Positions 9,194 through 18,379 of a stretch of DNA of 64,000 nucleotides are shown here, piece after piece; within the stretch, counting starts at the first letter, position 1; every line of letters starts with the position of its first letter. Under the pieces are notes generated by a model. It did not search any database. It had not been told where the DNA came from and was given only the letters and a program-made list of their open reading frames with translations. This DNA is from Mycolicibacterium sp. TY81 (GTDB taxonomy: Bacteria; Actinomycetota; Actinomycetes; Mycobacteriales; Mycobacteriaceae): contig NZ_AP023362.1 in assembly GCF_018326285.1 (NCBI RefSeq), forward strand, positions 4,092,001 to 4,156,000, given 5' to 3'. The position numbers and the translations under genes are program-made.

Positions 9194-9892
9194 TCACCTC
9201 CGTAGATCCAACAACTCCTCCTGGAACCCGCCGAACTGCCGGCCCGGGTCGACGAGGTGCACCTCGAGAATCCAATGGCATTGCCGCCCTTGGGAATCCA
9301 GGCGCCGCATCGGCCGGTCCGAGCCGGGCGCCACATAGGAGTCGATCTCGTGGCCGCGGATCTTCTCGTGCGGGAACTCCCCCACGAGGTGTCCGGCGAT
9401 GGCGCCGCCGAATTCCCAGCCGGCAGCTCGACTCAACCCGACGACGTGCTCGAACAGCTGCGCGCCGGTGATATCCGGAGTCGACTCGAAGTGGGCCCGC
9501 GCCGCTTCCCACACCTTCGGTAAGTCGTTGCGCAAGGCCAACTTTCGTGGGTCGTCACCGATCACGAAGGTGCGGCCGAAGTCGGCTTCCCACTCCTCGA
9601 ACAGCGGGCCGAGGTCGACGAACACGATGTCGTCGTCGGCGATCACCCGGTCGGGCGGGTTGTCCCGCGCGGTCGCCAGCGTGTTCTCGCCGCCATGCAC
9701 GATCCGCTTGTGCCAGTGCCGCGTGACGCCGAGGATTTCGGCCGCCAGATCACGGATCTCGTCGGTCACCTGACGCTCGCCGACGCCGGGCCGGATCAAC
9801 CCACGCTCGTCGATGGCGACGAACAGTTCCGCCGCCTTGTCCTGGGCATCCAGAAGCCGCGCGGCCCGCATGCCCTCGTCAAACTTCTCCAC
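9194..9892 (-). CDS. M24-family metallopeptidase (Xaa-Pro peptidase-like)
   Basis: About 232 residues of the pita-bread fold shared by methionine aminopeptidase and Xaa-Pro dipeptidases. Expected dimetal ligands are visible in order: Asp in FVDLG, Asp 11 residues later in ADFGRTF, His in GHLVGEF, Glu in WILEVHL and a final Glu in GFQEELLD. It lacks the N-terminal creatinase domain of larger prolidases. Its GTG start lies 10 nt after the stop of the deacetylase gene, so the two are probably co-transcribed; the frame continues upstream to 9955 but would overlap that gene. Substrate unknown. The upper limit of confidence is set by the start, not the family. Confidence 0.82.
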   Translation of the reverse strand: MEKFDEGMRAARLLDAQDKAAELFVAIDERGLIRPGVGERQVTDEIRDLAAEILGVTRHWHKRIVHGGENTLATARDNPPDRVIADDDIVFVDLGPLFEEWEADFGRTFVIGDDPRKLALRNDLPKVWEAARAHFESTPDITGAQLFEHVVGLSRAAGWEFGGAIAGHLVGEFPHEKIRGHEIDSYVAPGSDRPMRRLDSQGRQCHWILEVHLVDPGRQFGGFQEELLDLRR

Positions 9893-9902
9893 CGCATTGA
9901 TG

Positions 9903-10664
9903 CTAGGCGGGTCGCACGAACTCCCATCCGGCCGCCCGCATGTCGGCGATGGCACCGGCGTAGCCGGCGGCGGTACCCGAACCCGGGCGGTTCATGTGGG
10001 AGATGACGATGGAACCAGGCTGCGCACCAACGACATTCGCGCGTACCCGGGCGGCGGGCAAGGTGGCGCCGCAGTCGCCGTTGACGCTGAAGCCGAGCGG
10101 CTGCAACCCGAGGTCGCGCACGATCTGCACGGCCACGTCGTCGTAGTGGGCGGTGCCCGGCCGGAACCAGGTGGGCGCCCGGCCGGTCAACGCGGTGAGT
10201 TTGATCTGGTTGCCCCACACCTCGTCGACCACCTCGGCGGCCGACCGCGTGCCGGCGATGCCGTAGGCGACGCGGCCGGTGACCGACAACGGCACGTGCC
10301 GGGTGCCGTGGTTGCCGATCTCGAACAGTGGGTTCGCGGCCAGCTGCGCGGCACGGTCTGGGTGCTGGTCGATCCAACGGGAGTTGAAGAACAGCACCGC
10401 GGGCACGTTGTTGCGCCGCAACGTGTCGAGCAGCGCGTCGTCGACACCGCCGCGGCAGGCGTCGAACGTCAGGGCCAGTTGGCGCCCGCGCGCTGGGATC
10501 GACGTGACGATCCCAGGTAGCGCCATGCCCCACTGGGTCGGCACCCGGCGCGCGTACTGCCCGGCGACGGCGCTCGGATCCTGCGCGGCCACGCTCGGTG
10601 CGGCCAGCGCCAGCGAACCGGCGGCCGCGGCCCCAGCAGCCAGGAAGGCGCGTCTGGTTATCAC
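9903..10664 (-). CDS. Tat-exported polysaccharide deacetylase (NodB domain)
   Basis: About 253 residues from a GTG. The N-terminus ITRRAFLAAGAAAAGSLALA is a twin-arginine signal with cleavage near SVAAQ. The mature protein carries NodB motifs: LTFDAC (motif 1), NHGTRHVP with the two metal histidines (motif 2), FRPGTAHYD (motif 3) and VISHMN (motif 5). The family removes N-acetyl or O-acetyl groups from cell-wall or other polysaccharides outside the membrane. A longer frame to 10790 would hide the signal peptide. It is the first gene of a probable pair with the M24 peptidase and diverges from the cupin gene. Confidence 0.86.
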   Translation of the reverse strand: MITRRAFLAAGAAAAGSLALAAPSVAAQDPSAVAGQYARRVPTQWGMALPGIVTSIPARGRQLALTFDACRGGVDDALLDTLRRNNVPAVLFFNSRWIDQHPDRAAQLAANPLFEIGNHGTRHVPLSVTGRVAYGIAGTRSAAEVVDEVWGNQIKLTALTGRAPTWFRPGTAHYDDVAVQIVRDLGLQPLGFSVNGDCGATLPAARVRANVVGAQPGSIVISHMNRPGSGTAAGYAGAIADMRAAGWEFVRPA

Positions 10665-10801
10665 CGCTGGGACGGTAGGCCGGGACTCTGAACAACGCGT
10701 GTCCGGAGCCTGTGAATTCGCCGCGAACTGCGGCAGGTGCGACCGACCTATGGTGGAAATCGAGAAGCCGTCTCCGATCTCGATGGCCACCGGGAGCCGA
10801 C

Positions 10802-11299
10802 ATGTCGCTGGTAGTACCGCCCTATCCGCCGGCCCGCTATACCGCCGACCGGCCGGAGGTCAGCGCGACGCTGCGGCGTGGTGACGAGCCACCCGATTAC
10901 GACTCACAAGGCCTGATCCAGTACCACTACCTGGCGAACCAGCAGAAGACCGCGGGCGACTACGGCCTGTACCGCGTCGACATCGCGCCGCACGGCGGTG
11001 GCCCGGGTCCACATTTCCACCGCGCCATGTCCGAGGCCTTCTTCGTGTTGTCCGGCACCATGACGCTCTACGACGGCACCGACTGGGTCCAGGCCGGCCC
11101 CAACGACTTCCTCTATGTCCCGCCGGGCGGCATCCACGGTTTCCGAAACGAGGCCGACGAGCCCGCATCGGTGCTGATGCTCTTCGCCCCGGGTGCGCCC
11201 CGGGAGGCCTATTTCGAAGGGTTCGGCCAACTCGCCGACATGACCGACGACGAACGTCGCGAGTGGTTCATCAAGCACGACAACTTCTTCGTGGAGTGA
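10802..11299 (+). CDS. cupin-domain protein
   Basis: A 165-residue protein with one conserved cupin barrel. The first cupin motif is seen in GPGPHFHRAMSEAFFVLSG (His, His, Glu ligands) and the second in PPGGIHGFRN. The ATG follows GGGAG, and upstream in-frame starts overlap the divergent deacetylase. Members bind a metal and act as small-molecule enzymes or sensors; the substrate is not predictable. It stands alone between the deacetylase and the GjpA-like gene. Confidence 0.82.
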   Translation: MSLVVPPYPPARYTADRPEVSATLRRGDEPPDYDSQGLIQYHYLANQQKTAGDYGLYRVDIAPHGGGPGPHFHRAMSEAFFVLSGTMTLYDGTDWVQAGPNDFLYVPPGGIHGFRNEADEPASVLMLFAPGAPREAYFEGFGQLADMTDDERREWFIKHDNFFVE

Positions 11300-11362
11300 G
11301 GACGGCGGTCGGTCCGGACCGCCTCCCCGCGCCGGCCGTGCACACATTGAGTCATTTGTCTC

Positions 11363-11376
11363 TACCGGCGAGTAAC
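11363..11376. promoter_or_regulatory. shared motif upstream of GjpA-like gene
   Basis: TACCGGCGAGTAAC lies 120 bp before the GjpA-like start at 11496. It matches TACCGACGAGTAAC at 51099-51112, upstream of another member of the family, at 13 of 14 positions but in the opposite orientation relative to the gene. It may be a common regulator site; unproven. Confidence 0.35.
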
Positions 11377-11495
11377 ACAAACATCCCATGATGTGCGTTG
11401 CCGTCAATATTTGTTCGATCCGTGATCGAACCGACGGAAAAGTCAGGTAGGCGCTGCCGCCATCATCCGGCCGCAGCGAATGAGAGGAACCCATC

Positions 11496-13049
11496 TTGCA
11501 CGCCGCCGTTCGATCGTCCGTCCTTTCCGGAGCCACACTGCTGACGGCGGGAGCCATCGCAGTCACTCCGATCCAACCGCTGGCCCACGTGCCGTCGCTT
11601 CCGTCGATCAGTCACGCGGTGTCGACTGCCGCCGTCAACCTGACCAGCAGTCCGTTCGATCTGTATGGCCAGGTGCTGAAGACCGCCGCCGGAAACCTGC
11701 AGGCCGACGTCAAGTCCTACCTGGACATGGGGCTGTTCCCGATCCTGCGCCAGATTCTGACCAACCAGGTCGGCACCATGGGCGGTCTGGTCAACGCCCT
11801 CGGCGAGAGCGGCAAGGCTGTGGTGACGGCGCTGACCACAGAGGTGCCCGGCTACCTCGGGGCCGCCTTCAGCGACCTCGGCAAGGCCAACGTCGAGGGC
11901 GCGCTCAACAACCTCCAGCTGGCGATCGTGCTGCCCATCTTCGCCGCGATCAACCCGATCGGCCCCCTGCCGAAGGCCCTGGGCAATCTGATTTCGCAGC
12001 CGCTGCAGAGCGTCATCAACATCGCCAACGATCTGCCCAACATCCTGCTCGAGCTCGGCGTCGGCCTCATCGGACCGGTCGCCAGCACCCTGGGCGCGAT
12101 GGGCACCGCGACCCAGAACGTCATCAACGCGGTGAAGGCAGGCGACCTCGGCAAGCTGGCGACCGCCGTCATCCAGGCGCCGGCCACCGTCATCGACGGC
12201 CTGCTCAATGGCGGCTACGGACCCAACCTCGGTGCGCTGCTGGGACTCAACATCCCCGGCTTCAACATCTATGGCGGCGGCCTGTTCGGCGGTGGCGCAA
12301 CCCTCCCCACTGGCGCCACCATCTCCGGCACCCTGCAGTCGTTGGTCGCAGTCGTGAAGTCGATTCTCAACGACATCACGCCCGCCAAGCCGGCGGCGGC
12401 TGCCGCGACGACCACAACCAAGGCCGTCTCCGATATCGCCGCCGTGCCGTCCACCACCGCCGCGACGGTGACGCTGAGCACCGCCGCGACGACCAAGGCC
12501 GTGGCGACCGACACCGCGAGCACCGACAAGGGCAAGACGACCGGCTCGACGAGTGAGTCGACCGGCTCGGCAACCGACGCCACCACCAAGGCCAGTGGCT
12601 CGTCCGGTTCGGCCACCGACGCGTCGAGCGACAGCAAGTACCCCAGCTCGGCGACCGACGGCACCACCAAGACGGGCACGTCGGCGGGCTCGAGCACCGA
12701 CGGCAAGACCACGGGCTCGACCTCCGCCGGTGACAGCAAGGCCGGTGACAGCAAGAGCGGCGACTCCAAGGCCGGTGACACCAAGACGGGTGCCGGCTCG
12801 GGCACCAGCGGCTCGGGCACCAGCGGCTCGGGCTCCAGCAGCTCGGGCACCAGCGGATCGGGCTCGGCGACGGGCAGCACGGGCACCAAGGCGACGACCC
12901 CCGGTAGCAAGGGCCATCAGGGCAAGTCGGGCTCCGACTCGAGCTCGTCGGGTTCGACGTCCGGATCGGACTCGGGCGCCAAGGGCGGGAGCACCAAGGG
13001 CTCGCACGCCGGCTCGAAGACCAAGTCGAAGGCGCACAGCGCGGCCTGA
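11496..13049 (+). CDS. GjpA-like secreted protein with Ser/Thr/Lys-rich tail
   Basis: 517 residues from a TTG with GAGAGGA upstream. An N-terminal signal peptide (SSVLSGATLLTAGAIAV) is followed by a ~270-residue hydrophobic domain rich in NP, Gly and Leu. That domain shares order and motifs (ILTNQVG, LIGPV, VINAVKAGD, APATVIDGLLNGG) with the two proteins at 47798 and 49535, so I place all three in one family. The family is, as I recall, annotated as GjpA outer-membrane porin after a Gordonia protein. The last ~200 residues are low-complexity GSGTSGSG and DSKAGDSK repeats, likely wall-spanning. Role in the outer membrane is inferred, not shown. Confidence 0.68.
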   Translation: MHAAVRSSVLSGATLLTAGAIAVTPIQPLAHVPSLPSISHAVSTAAVNLTSSPFDLYGQVLKTAAGNLQADVKSYLDMGLFPILRQILTNQVGTMGGLVNALGESGKAVVTALTTEVPGYLGAAFSDLGKANVEGALNNLQLAIVLPIFAAINPIGPLPKALGNLISQPLQSVINIANDLPNILLELGVGLIGPVASTLGAMGTATQNVINAVKAGDLGKLATAVIQAPATVIDGLLNGGYGPNLGALLGLNIPGFNIYGGGLFGGGATLPTGATISGTLQSLVAVVKSILNDITPAKPAAAAATTTTKAVSDIAAVPSTTAATVTLSTAATTKAVATDTASTDKGKTTGSTSESTGSATDATTKASGSSGSATDASSDSKYPSSATDGTTKTGTSAGSSTDGKTTGSTSAGDSKAGDSKSGDSKAGDTKTGAGSGTSGSGTSGSGSSSSGTSGSGSATGSTGTKATTPGSKGHQGKSGSDSSSSGSTSGSDSGAKGGSTKGSHAGSKTKSKAHSAA

Positions 13050-13061
13050 CATGGGAGACCG

Positions 13062-13094
13062 GTCGGCGGCGGCGGATTTTCCGCCGCCGCCGAC
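13062..13094. terminator. intrinsic-type terminator between convergent genes
   Basis: A perfect 15-bp stem, GTCGGCGGCGGCGGA (13062-13076) with its complement at 13080-13094, a 3-nt TTT loop and a following TTTCC. It sits 12 nt after the GjpA-like stop and 17 nt from the stop of the LuxR regulator. Confidence 0.88.
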
Positions 13095-13110
13095 TTTCCA
13101 TTTGGGTCCG

Positions 13111-15870
13111 TCAGCGAGGCTCGCTCGTCCAGGTCGCGGGCCGCGCCACGTCATGAATCTGGTGCCGGCTGGTGACGCCGAGCTTGGGAAACGACCGGTA
13201 CAGATGGTTGGACACCGTTCGCACCGAAAGGTTCAAGATGGTCGCGATCTGCGGATTGGTGTAGCCCTCGCTCACCAGATAGACCACGTTGTGTTCCTGC
13301 GAGCTCAGTGTGCCCGTCTGCACCGACGACGATTGCGGACGCACTCCGGCCGCCCGCAGTTCCCGGGTGCACAGGTCTACCCACGGCGCCGCGCCGAGGT
13401 CCTGCATGACGGTCAATGCCGCAGCCAACTGATGCTGGCAGTCCCGGCGCCGGCGGTGCCTGCGCAGCCATCCGGCGTAACTGATGCGCAGCCGCGCCCG
13501 CTCGAACGGCCAGCGGTTGCCGGCCGGATCGGCGAGCGCTTCGCCGTAGCGCGCCCCGGCGGTGTCGGGATTGAGCACGGCGTCCGCGTGCGCGACCAGC
13601 TGGGTCAACCGCGGTCCCGCAGATCCGGGCAGATGACCCACGATCCGGCTCAGGTGTGCACGGGCTTGGTGGATCCGGCCCGTCAACACCGCGGCTTCGG
13701 CGTAATCCGCCAGCGCCAGATACGACGCATACGCGTGCAGCGGCAATCCGGACTCGTCGAACAGCTCCGCCAATTCGGCGTAGGCGGTCGTGTTCCGGTT
13801 CTCGGCCAGCGCGATCGAACCCGCGACGTGGTGTATCCACGCCGCCAGGGCGGGCCGGTCCCGGAAGTCGGCCAGTTCGGCGGCCGACCTGAGTCGTTCA
13901 CGGCCGGTCGCGAGCTGGCCGCGTCGGGCCGCGACCGTGGCGATGACCAGATCCGCGATCCGGGCGACGACGGGAACGTCGGCGACGGCCGCCGAACAAC
14001 TCATGGTGGCCGCCGCGTCGAGGGCTTCGTCCCAGCGGCCCGACTCGACGAAGGCCCAGCACAGGGCGGTCGAGGCCAAGCCGCCGAAGCGCGGCGCCAG
14101 CGCTCCGGTGTGCGCACCGCGTAGGCACCGCACCGCCAGGTCGGGTTGCCCGGCGAGCCAGGCCGACGCACCGATCGCGGTGAGCTCGATGGCGTCGCCG
14201 ACCCGGCCGGCCAGCCCGACGATCTCCGGCGACTGCAGATGTGCGAGGTGCGAATCGGTGGCGGTACGGATCCACATCTGGTCGGCGAGCGCGGCCACGC
14301 CCGTGGGCGGCTCGGCGTCCTCCAGTTGTCTCAGCAGCCGCATGACGCCACATCGCCCCGCGGCGTCGTCGGCGATGAAAGTGACGGTCGCGGCGACCCG
14401 AAGCGACGCCCAGGCGACCGCGGGGGCAACGTCGACGGCCAGGCCGGCCGACTCGAGAAGCATGTCGAGAACCGGCTGGCTGTCGGCGTCCCAGCAGCGC
14501 GCCGACCCCAACTCGGTGTGGGCGCGCACCCGGGAGATGAGGTCGTCGACGCCGTTGAGCGCGCACCGGCTCAGTGCCGCGGCCCAGTGCGGGTCGCCGG
14601 CGTTGCGAGCCAGGGGCGCCGCGCGCACCAGATGCCGGGCGTGCTCACCGGCATCGGTGGTCAGCATCGCCGCGCGCTGCATGGTCACCGCGGCGGCCAG
14701 ATAGCCGTCGCGGCGCAGTACCTCGTCGCAGGTAGCAGCCAACTGCGCGGCCAGCGCATCGTCGGGTTTGAGCGCCGCCTGCGCGCGATGCCAGACCTGC
14801 CGGTGCGGTAGCGCGACGAGCGCGTCGGCCAGCCGCAGATGTGCCGCCGAGCGGGCCGCCGCCGGCGCCCGGTGATACGCCGCCGACCGGAGCAGCGGAT
14901 CCAGGAACCGCACGCCGCTCGGCTCGACGCGGATGATGCCGGCGACCTCGGCCGGTGCGAGCGTCTGTGGATCGGCCAGCACCGCGGGCATCAGCTGCCA
15001 CAGATCCTGGTCCGAGGCGGCCGCGAGAACGAGCAGCGCGGCCCGGGTCGGCCCCGGCAGCAGCGCCACGCGGCGGCTGTAGATGCCGAGGCCTGCAGCG
15101 GGCAACGCCAAGGGTTCGGCGGCCGGACCCACCGAGAGGCCGCCGGCCGCGGCTGTCTCGGCGAAGGCGATGACGGCCGCCGGATTGCCCGCCGCCGCCG
15201 TCAGCACCTGCTCGCGGCGCAAGCCGCGCGGTGCGCCCGGCTGCCGGTCGAGCAGCATGGCCGCATCGGAGCGCGCCAACGGCGACAGTTCGATCTCGAC
15301 GGCACGGCCGTCGCCGCCGAACACCTTTCCGGCCGTGGCCGGTGTCGCCAGCACGACCGTCAACGACCGGCCCGCGCTGCGGCGGGCGGCGAACATCATC
15401 GCGTTGCGCGACGGCGCGTCGAGCCACTGCCCGTCATCGATGCAGACCAGAACCGATTGCTGCCGTTCGACGGCGTCGAGAAGCCCGAGCAGCGCCATGG
15501 CGACCCGGACGACATCGAGTTGCTCGCCGCTGGGCGACCGCAGCGCCGCATCGATGATGCCGTGGTACGGCTCGGCTTCGGCACTCCAATATCCGAGCGC
15601 GTGAATCAGCTGGTGCACGCCGGCGAACGGGGTATCGGATTCGCCCGGTGTTCCGGCGATCGACACCACCCGAAAACCGATATCGCAGGCGTGCCGGCAG
15701 GCGACGTCGAGGAGTGCGGTCTTGCCGGACCCGGCTGCGCCGGACACCACCACCGCGTGCCCGCGCGGGGTGTCGCTGATGGCCGCCATCAACCTCGAAA
15801 GTTGTTCGCCGCGACCGACGAGTTCCGGTGGCGGCGCGGCCGACCGCTGTCGGCAGGGCTCAGCGACCAC
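13111..15870 (-). CDS. large LuxR-family regulator with N-terminal ATPase domain
   Basis: About 919 residues with the LAL/MalT-like layout. Near the N-terminus ELVGRGEQLSRL precedes a Walker A motif SGAAGSGKTALLD, and LVCIDDGQWLD is the Walker B region. A long helical repeat region follows. The C-terminus is a LuxR (GerE) helix-turn-helix: SSQEHNVVYLVSEGYTNPQI then ATILNLSVRTVSNHL. GTG at 15870 is preferred because AGGAGG lies 4 nt upstream; ATG at 15891 is the alternative. It diverges from the TetR gene at 15984 across a palindromic region. Such proteins are usually ATP-dependent activators; the inducer and targets are unknown. Confidence 0.86.
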   Translation of the reverse strand: MVAEPCRQRSAAPPPELVGRGEQLSRLMAAISDTPRGHAVVVSGAAGSGKTALLDVACRHACDIGFRVVSIAGTPGESDTPFAGVHQLIHALGYWSAEAEPYHGIIDAALRSPSGEQLDVVRVAMALLGLLDAVERQQSVLVCIDDGQWLDAPSRNAMMFAARRSAGRSLTVVLATPATAGKVFGGDGRAVEIELSPLARSDAAMLLDRQPGAPRGLRREQVLTAAAGNPAAVIAFAETAAAGGLSVGPAAEPLALPAAGLGIYSRRVALLPGPTRAALLVLAAASDQDLWQLMPAVLADPQTLAPAEVAGIIRVEPSGVRFLDPLLRSAAYHRAPAAARSAAHLRLADALVALPHRQVWHRAQAALKPDDALAAQLAATCDEVLRRDGYLAAAVTMQRAAMLTTDAGEHARHLVRAAPLARNAGDPHWAAALSRCALNGVDDLISRVRAHTELGSARCWDADSQPVLDMLLESAGLAVDVAPAVAWASLRVAATVTFIADDAAGRCGVMRLLRQLEDAEPPTGVAALADQMWIRTATDSHLAHLQSPEIVGLAGRVGDAIELTAIGASAWLAGQPDLAVRCLRGAHTGALAPRFGGLASTALCWAFVESGRWDEALDAAATMSCSAAVADVPVVARIADLVIATVAARRGQLATGRERLRSAAELADFRDRPALAAWIHHVAGSIALAENRNTTAYAELAELFDESGLPLHAYASYLALADYAEAAVLTGRIHQARAHLSRIVGHLPGSAGPRLTQLVAHADAVLNPDTAGARYGEALADPAGNRWPFERARLRISYAGWLRRHRRRRDCQHQLAAALTVMQDLGAAPWVDLCTRELRAAGVRPQSSSVQTGTLSSQEHNVVYLVSEGYTNPQIATILNLSVRTVSNHLYRSFPKLGVTSRHQIHDVARPATWTSEPR

Positions 15871-15933
15871 ACCACCTCCTGTGATCCACATCCCACCCGA
15901 TTGCGAACGTTAGGCAGGCCTCACCGCACTGTC

Positions 15934-15976
15934 AACTAATTAGTTAGTTAGCAAACGCCTGCCCACCAGCTAATAT
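15934..15976 (+). promoter_or_regulatory. operator palindrome and promoter of the TetR gene
   Basis: AACTAATTAGTT (15934-15945) is a perfect 12-bp palindrome in the 113-bp divergent region. A TAATAT -10 box (15971-15976) with TTAGCA 17 bp upstream ends 7 nt before the ATG at 15984, so a leaderless transcript is likely. The palindrome sits just upstream of the -35, a plausible autoregulatory TetR site. Confidence 0.5.
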
Positions 15977-15983
15977 CTCCGAA

Positions 15984-16625
15984 ATGGGCCACCCGCGAGA
16001 CTCCGACGCCACTCGGGCGCGGCTGCTCTGCGCGGCGACGACGGAATTCGCCCAGTACGGCATCGCCGGGGCCCGGGTTGATCGCATCGCCGCCAACGCG
16101 GGCGCCAACAAGGCGCAGATTTACCATTACTTCGGCAGCAAAGATCAGTTGTTCGACGCGGTCTGGGCCGCGATGACGCAGCGGTTCTTCGCCGACAGTC
16201 CGGTGGTCGCCGACGACCTGCCCGGCTACGCCGCCCATCTGATCGACGTCTATGCCGGCCAACCCGAGGTCTGCCGGCTGATCGCCTGGCACCGGTTGGA
16301 ACGGGCCGACGATTCGGCGGCGGGCTTCCCCGGCGACACCATGCACGAGCAGATTGCGTCCATCGCCACCGCGCAGGCCGAGGGCAAGCTCACCGGCGAG
16401 CTTCCCGCTCCGGTGCTGTTCACCCTCGTTCTCACCATCGCGTCGATGTGGCACAACCTCAGCCCCACGCTGCTGGGCGTGATCGGCATCGACGATCACG
16501 CCCAGCGCAAGGCAATCGTCTGCGACGCGGTGACGCGCCTGATCACCACCGCGGCCGGCGACACCGCCGGGCCGAGCGCCAGGACACGCCGGGCAAATGT
16601 GCATCCGCCAAACCCGTTGCCCTAG
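15984..16625 (+). CDS. TetR-family transcriptional regulator
   Basis: 213 residues. The N-terminal TetR helix-turn-helix is clear (RARLLCAATTEFAQYGIAGA, then VDRIAANAGANKAQIYHYFGSKDQLF given in two parts: VDRIAANAGANKAQIY and HYFGSKDQLFDAV). The C-terminal ligand domain is not assignable to a specific inducer. It is divergent from the LuxR-type regulator and 30 nt upstream of the helicase gene. The likely target is the shared intergenic region, as for many TetR repressors. Confidence 0.9.
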   Translation: MGHPRDSDATRARLLCAATTEFAQYGIAGARVDRIAANAGANKAQIYHYFGSKDQLFDAVWAAMTQRFFADSPVVADDLPGYAAHLIDVYAGQPEVCRLIAWHRLERADDSAAGFPGDTMHEQIASIATAQAEGKLTGELPAPVLFTLVLTIASMWHNLSPTLLGVIGIDDHAQRKAIVCDAVTRLITTAAGDTAGPSARTRRANVHPPNPLP

Positions 16626-16655
16626 ACTGCCCTTCGACCAAGGAGGAGTCTTCGG

Positions 16656-18374
16656 GTGCGGGCTTATGCAGCGCCCAGCACCCAGGCTTTGCGGGGCTGG
16701 CAACGTCGGGCTTTGGTGCGGTATCTCACCGCCAAGCCGCGTGATTTTCTTGCTGTCGCGACCCCGGGTGCAGGCAAGACGACCTTCGCCCTGCGGATCG
16801 CCGGTGAGTTGCTGACAGAGCGCACCGTCGACCAGGTCGTGGTCGTCGTCCCGACCGAGCACCTCAAGACCCAGTGGGCGGAAGCCGCGGCGCGCGTCGG
16901 CATGGCGCTGGACCCCAAGTTCAGCAACTCGACGGGGCAGACGTCGTCGGACTACCACGGCATCGTCGTCACCTATGCCCAGGTCGCCAGCCACCCGACC
17001 CGACACCGGGTGCGCACCGAGAACCACAAGACGCTGGTGATCTTCGACGAGGTCCACCACGGCGGCGACGCGAAGAGCTGGGGCGAGGCCATCCGCGAGG
17101 CCTACGACGATGCGACGCGGCGCCTCTGCCTGACCGGGACCCCGTTCCGGTCCGACGACAGCCCCATCCCGTTCGTGCAGTACGAGCCCGACGGCAGCGG
17201 CCATCAGCAGTCGGTGGCCGACCACACCTACGGCTACTCCGACGCGCTCGCCGACGGCGTGGTGCGGCCGGTGGTCTTCATGGCGTACTCGGGCGAGGCC
17301 CGCTGGCGCGACAGTGCCGGCGAGGAGCACGCGGCCCGCCTCGGCGAACCACTCACCGCCGAGCAGACCGCCCGGGCCTGGCGTACCGCGCTGAACCCCG
17401 AAGGCGAATGGATGCCCGCGGTGATCGCGGCGGCCAACAAGCGGCTGGGGCAGTTGCGGCAGAGCATCCCGGACGCCGGCGGCATGATCATCGCCACCGA
17501 CCAGACCACCGCCCGCGCCTACGCCAAGCTGCTGCACACCATCACGGGCGAGGAAGCGACGGTCATCCTGTCGGATGACCCGACGGCGTCGGCTCGCATC
17601 TCGCAGTTCTCCGAGGGCACCAGCCGCTGGCTCGTCGCGGTCCGCATGGTGTCCGAGGGTGTCGACGTGCCGCGGCTCGCGGTCGGCGTGTACGCGACGA
17701 GCGCGTCGACCCCCTTGTTCTTCGCGCAGGCCATCGGCCGGTTCGTGCGGCTGCGCCGCAAGGGCGAGACGGCCAGCATCTTCCTGCCGTCGGTGCCGAA
17801 CCTGCTGGAGCTGGCCAGCGAGCTGGAGCGCGAGCGCAACCACGTGCTCGGCAAGCCCCACCGCGTGTCCGACGGCCTTGACGACGAACTGCTCGAGCAG
17901 GCGCAGAAGAAGGAAGACGAGAAGTCGGAGCTGGAGAACGGCTTCGAGATGCTCGGCTCGGACGCCGAGCTGGACCAGGTGATCTTCGACGGCTCGTCGT
18001 TCGGTACCGCGACCGAGGCCGGCAGCGACGAGGAAGCCGACTATCTCGGCATTCCCGGTCTGCTGGATCACACCCAGATGCGCGACCTGCTGAGCAGGCG
18101 CCAGGACGAGCAGTTGCAGAAGCGCAGCGCCAAGGCCGCTGCCACTGGCGCACCGCCCCCGCCCATGACCACCCACGGCCAGCTGCGCGAGCTGCGCAAG
18201 GAACTGAACCTGCTGGTGGCGGCGTTCCACCACCGCACCGGCAAGCCGCACGGCTGGATCCACAACGAGTTGCGCCGCCGGCACCCGGGTCCCCCGGTGG
18301 CGGCGGCGACCCGCGAGCAGCTGCAGGACCGCATCGCCGCGATCCGCAACATGCAGCGGGAGCTGACGGCCTGA
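16656..18374 (+). CDS. superfamily 2 DEAD/DEAH-type helicase
   Basis: 572 residues from GTG with an AAGGAGGAG site upstream. SF2 motifs are in order: LRGWQRRAL (Q-like), VATPGAGKTTFALRIA (motif I), VVVPTEHLKTQW (Ia), VIFDEVHHGGD (motif II, DEVH), LTGTPFRSD (motif III), then the second RecA domain with LVAVRMVSEGVDVPRLAVG (motif V) and FFAQAIGRFVRLRRKG (motif VI). It resembles type III restriction/UvrB-like helicase cores. The C-terminal ~150 residues are charged and helical, ending in a small region (RKELNLLVAAFHHRTGKPHG) seen in actinobacterial homologues. Nucleic-acid substrate unknown. Confidence 0.88.
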   Translation: MRAYAAPSTQALRGWQRRALVRYLTAKPRDFLAVATPGAGKTTFALRIAGELLTERTVDQVVVVVPTEHLKTQWAEAAARVGMALDPKFSNSTGQTSSDYHGIVVTYAQVASHPTRHRVRTENHKTLVIFDEVHHGGDAKSWGEAIREAYDDATRRLCLTGTPFRSDDSPIPFVQYEPDGSGHQQSVADHTYGYSDALADGVVRPVVFMAYSGEARWRDSAGEEHAARLGEPLTAEQTARAWRTALNPEGEWMPAVIAAANKRLGQLRQSIPDAGGMIIATDQTTARAYAKLLHTITGEEATVILSDDPTASARISQFSEGTSRWLVAVRMVSEGVDVPRLAVGVYATSASTPLFFAQAIGRFVRLRRKGETASIFLPSVPNLLELASELERERNHVLGKPHRVSDGLDDELLEQAQKKEDEKSELENGFEMLGSDAELDQVIFDGSSFGTATEAGSDEEADYLGIPGLLDHTQMRDLLSRRQDEQLQKRSAKAAATGAPPPPMTTHGQLRELRKELNLLVAAFHHRTGKPHGWIHNELRRRHPGPPVAAATREQLQDRIAAIRNMQRELTA

Positions 18375-18379
18375 GGCCC

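Noticed and set aside
11463..13154. A 563-residue minus-strand frame opposite the GjpA-like gene
   Set aside because: Low-complexity Arg/Gly composition arising from the Ser/Thr/Gly-rich tail of the plus-strand gene.
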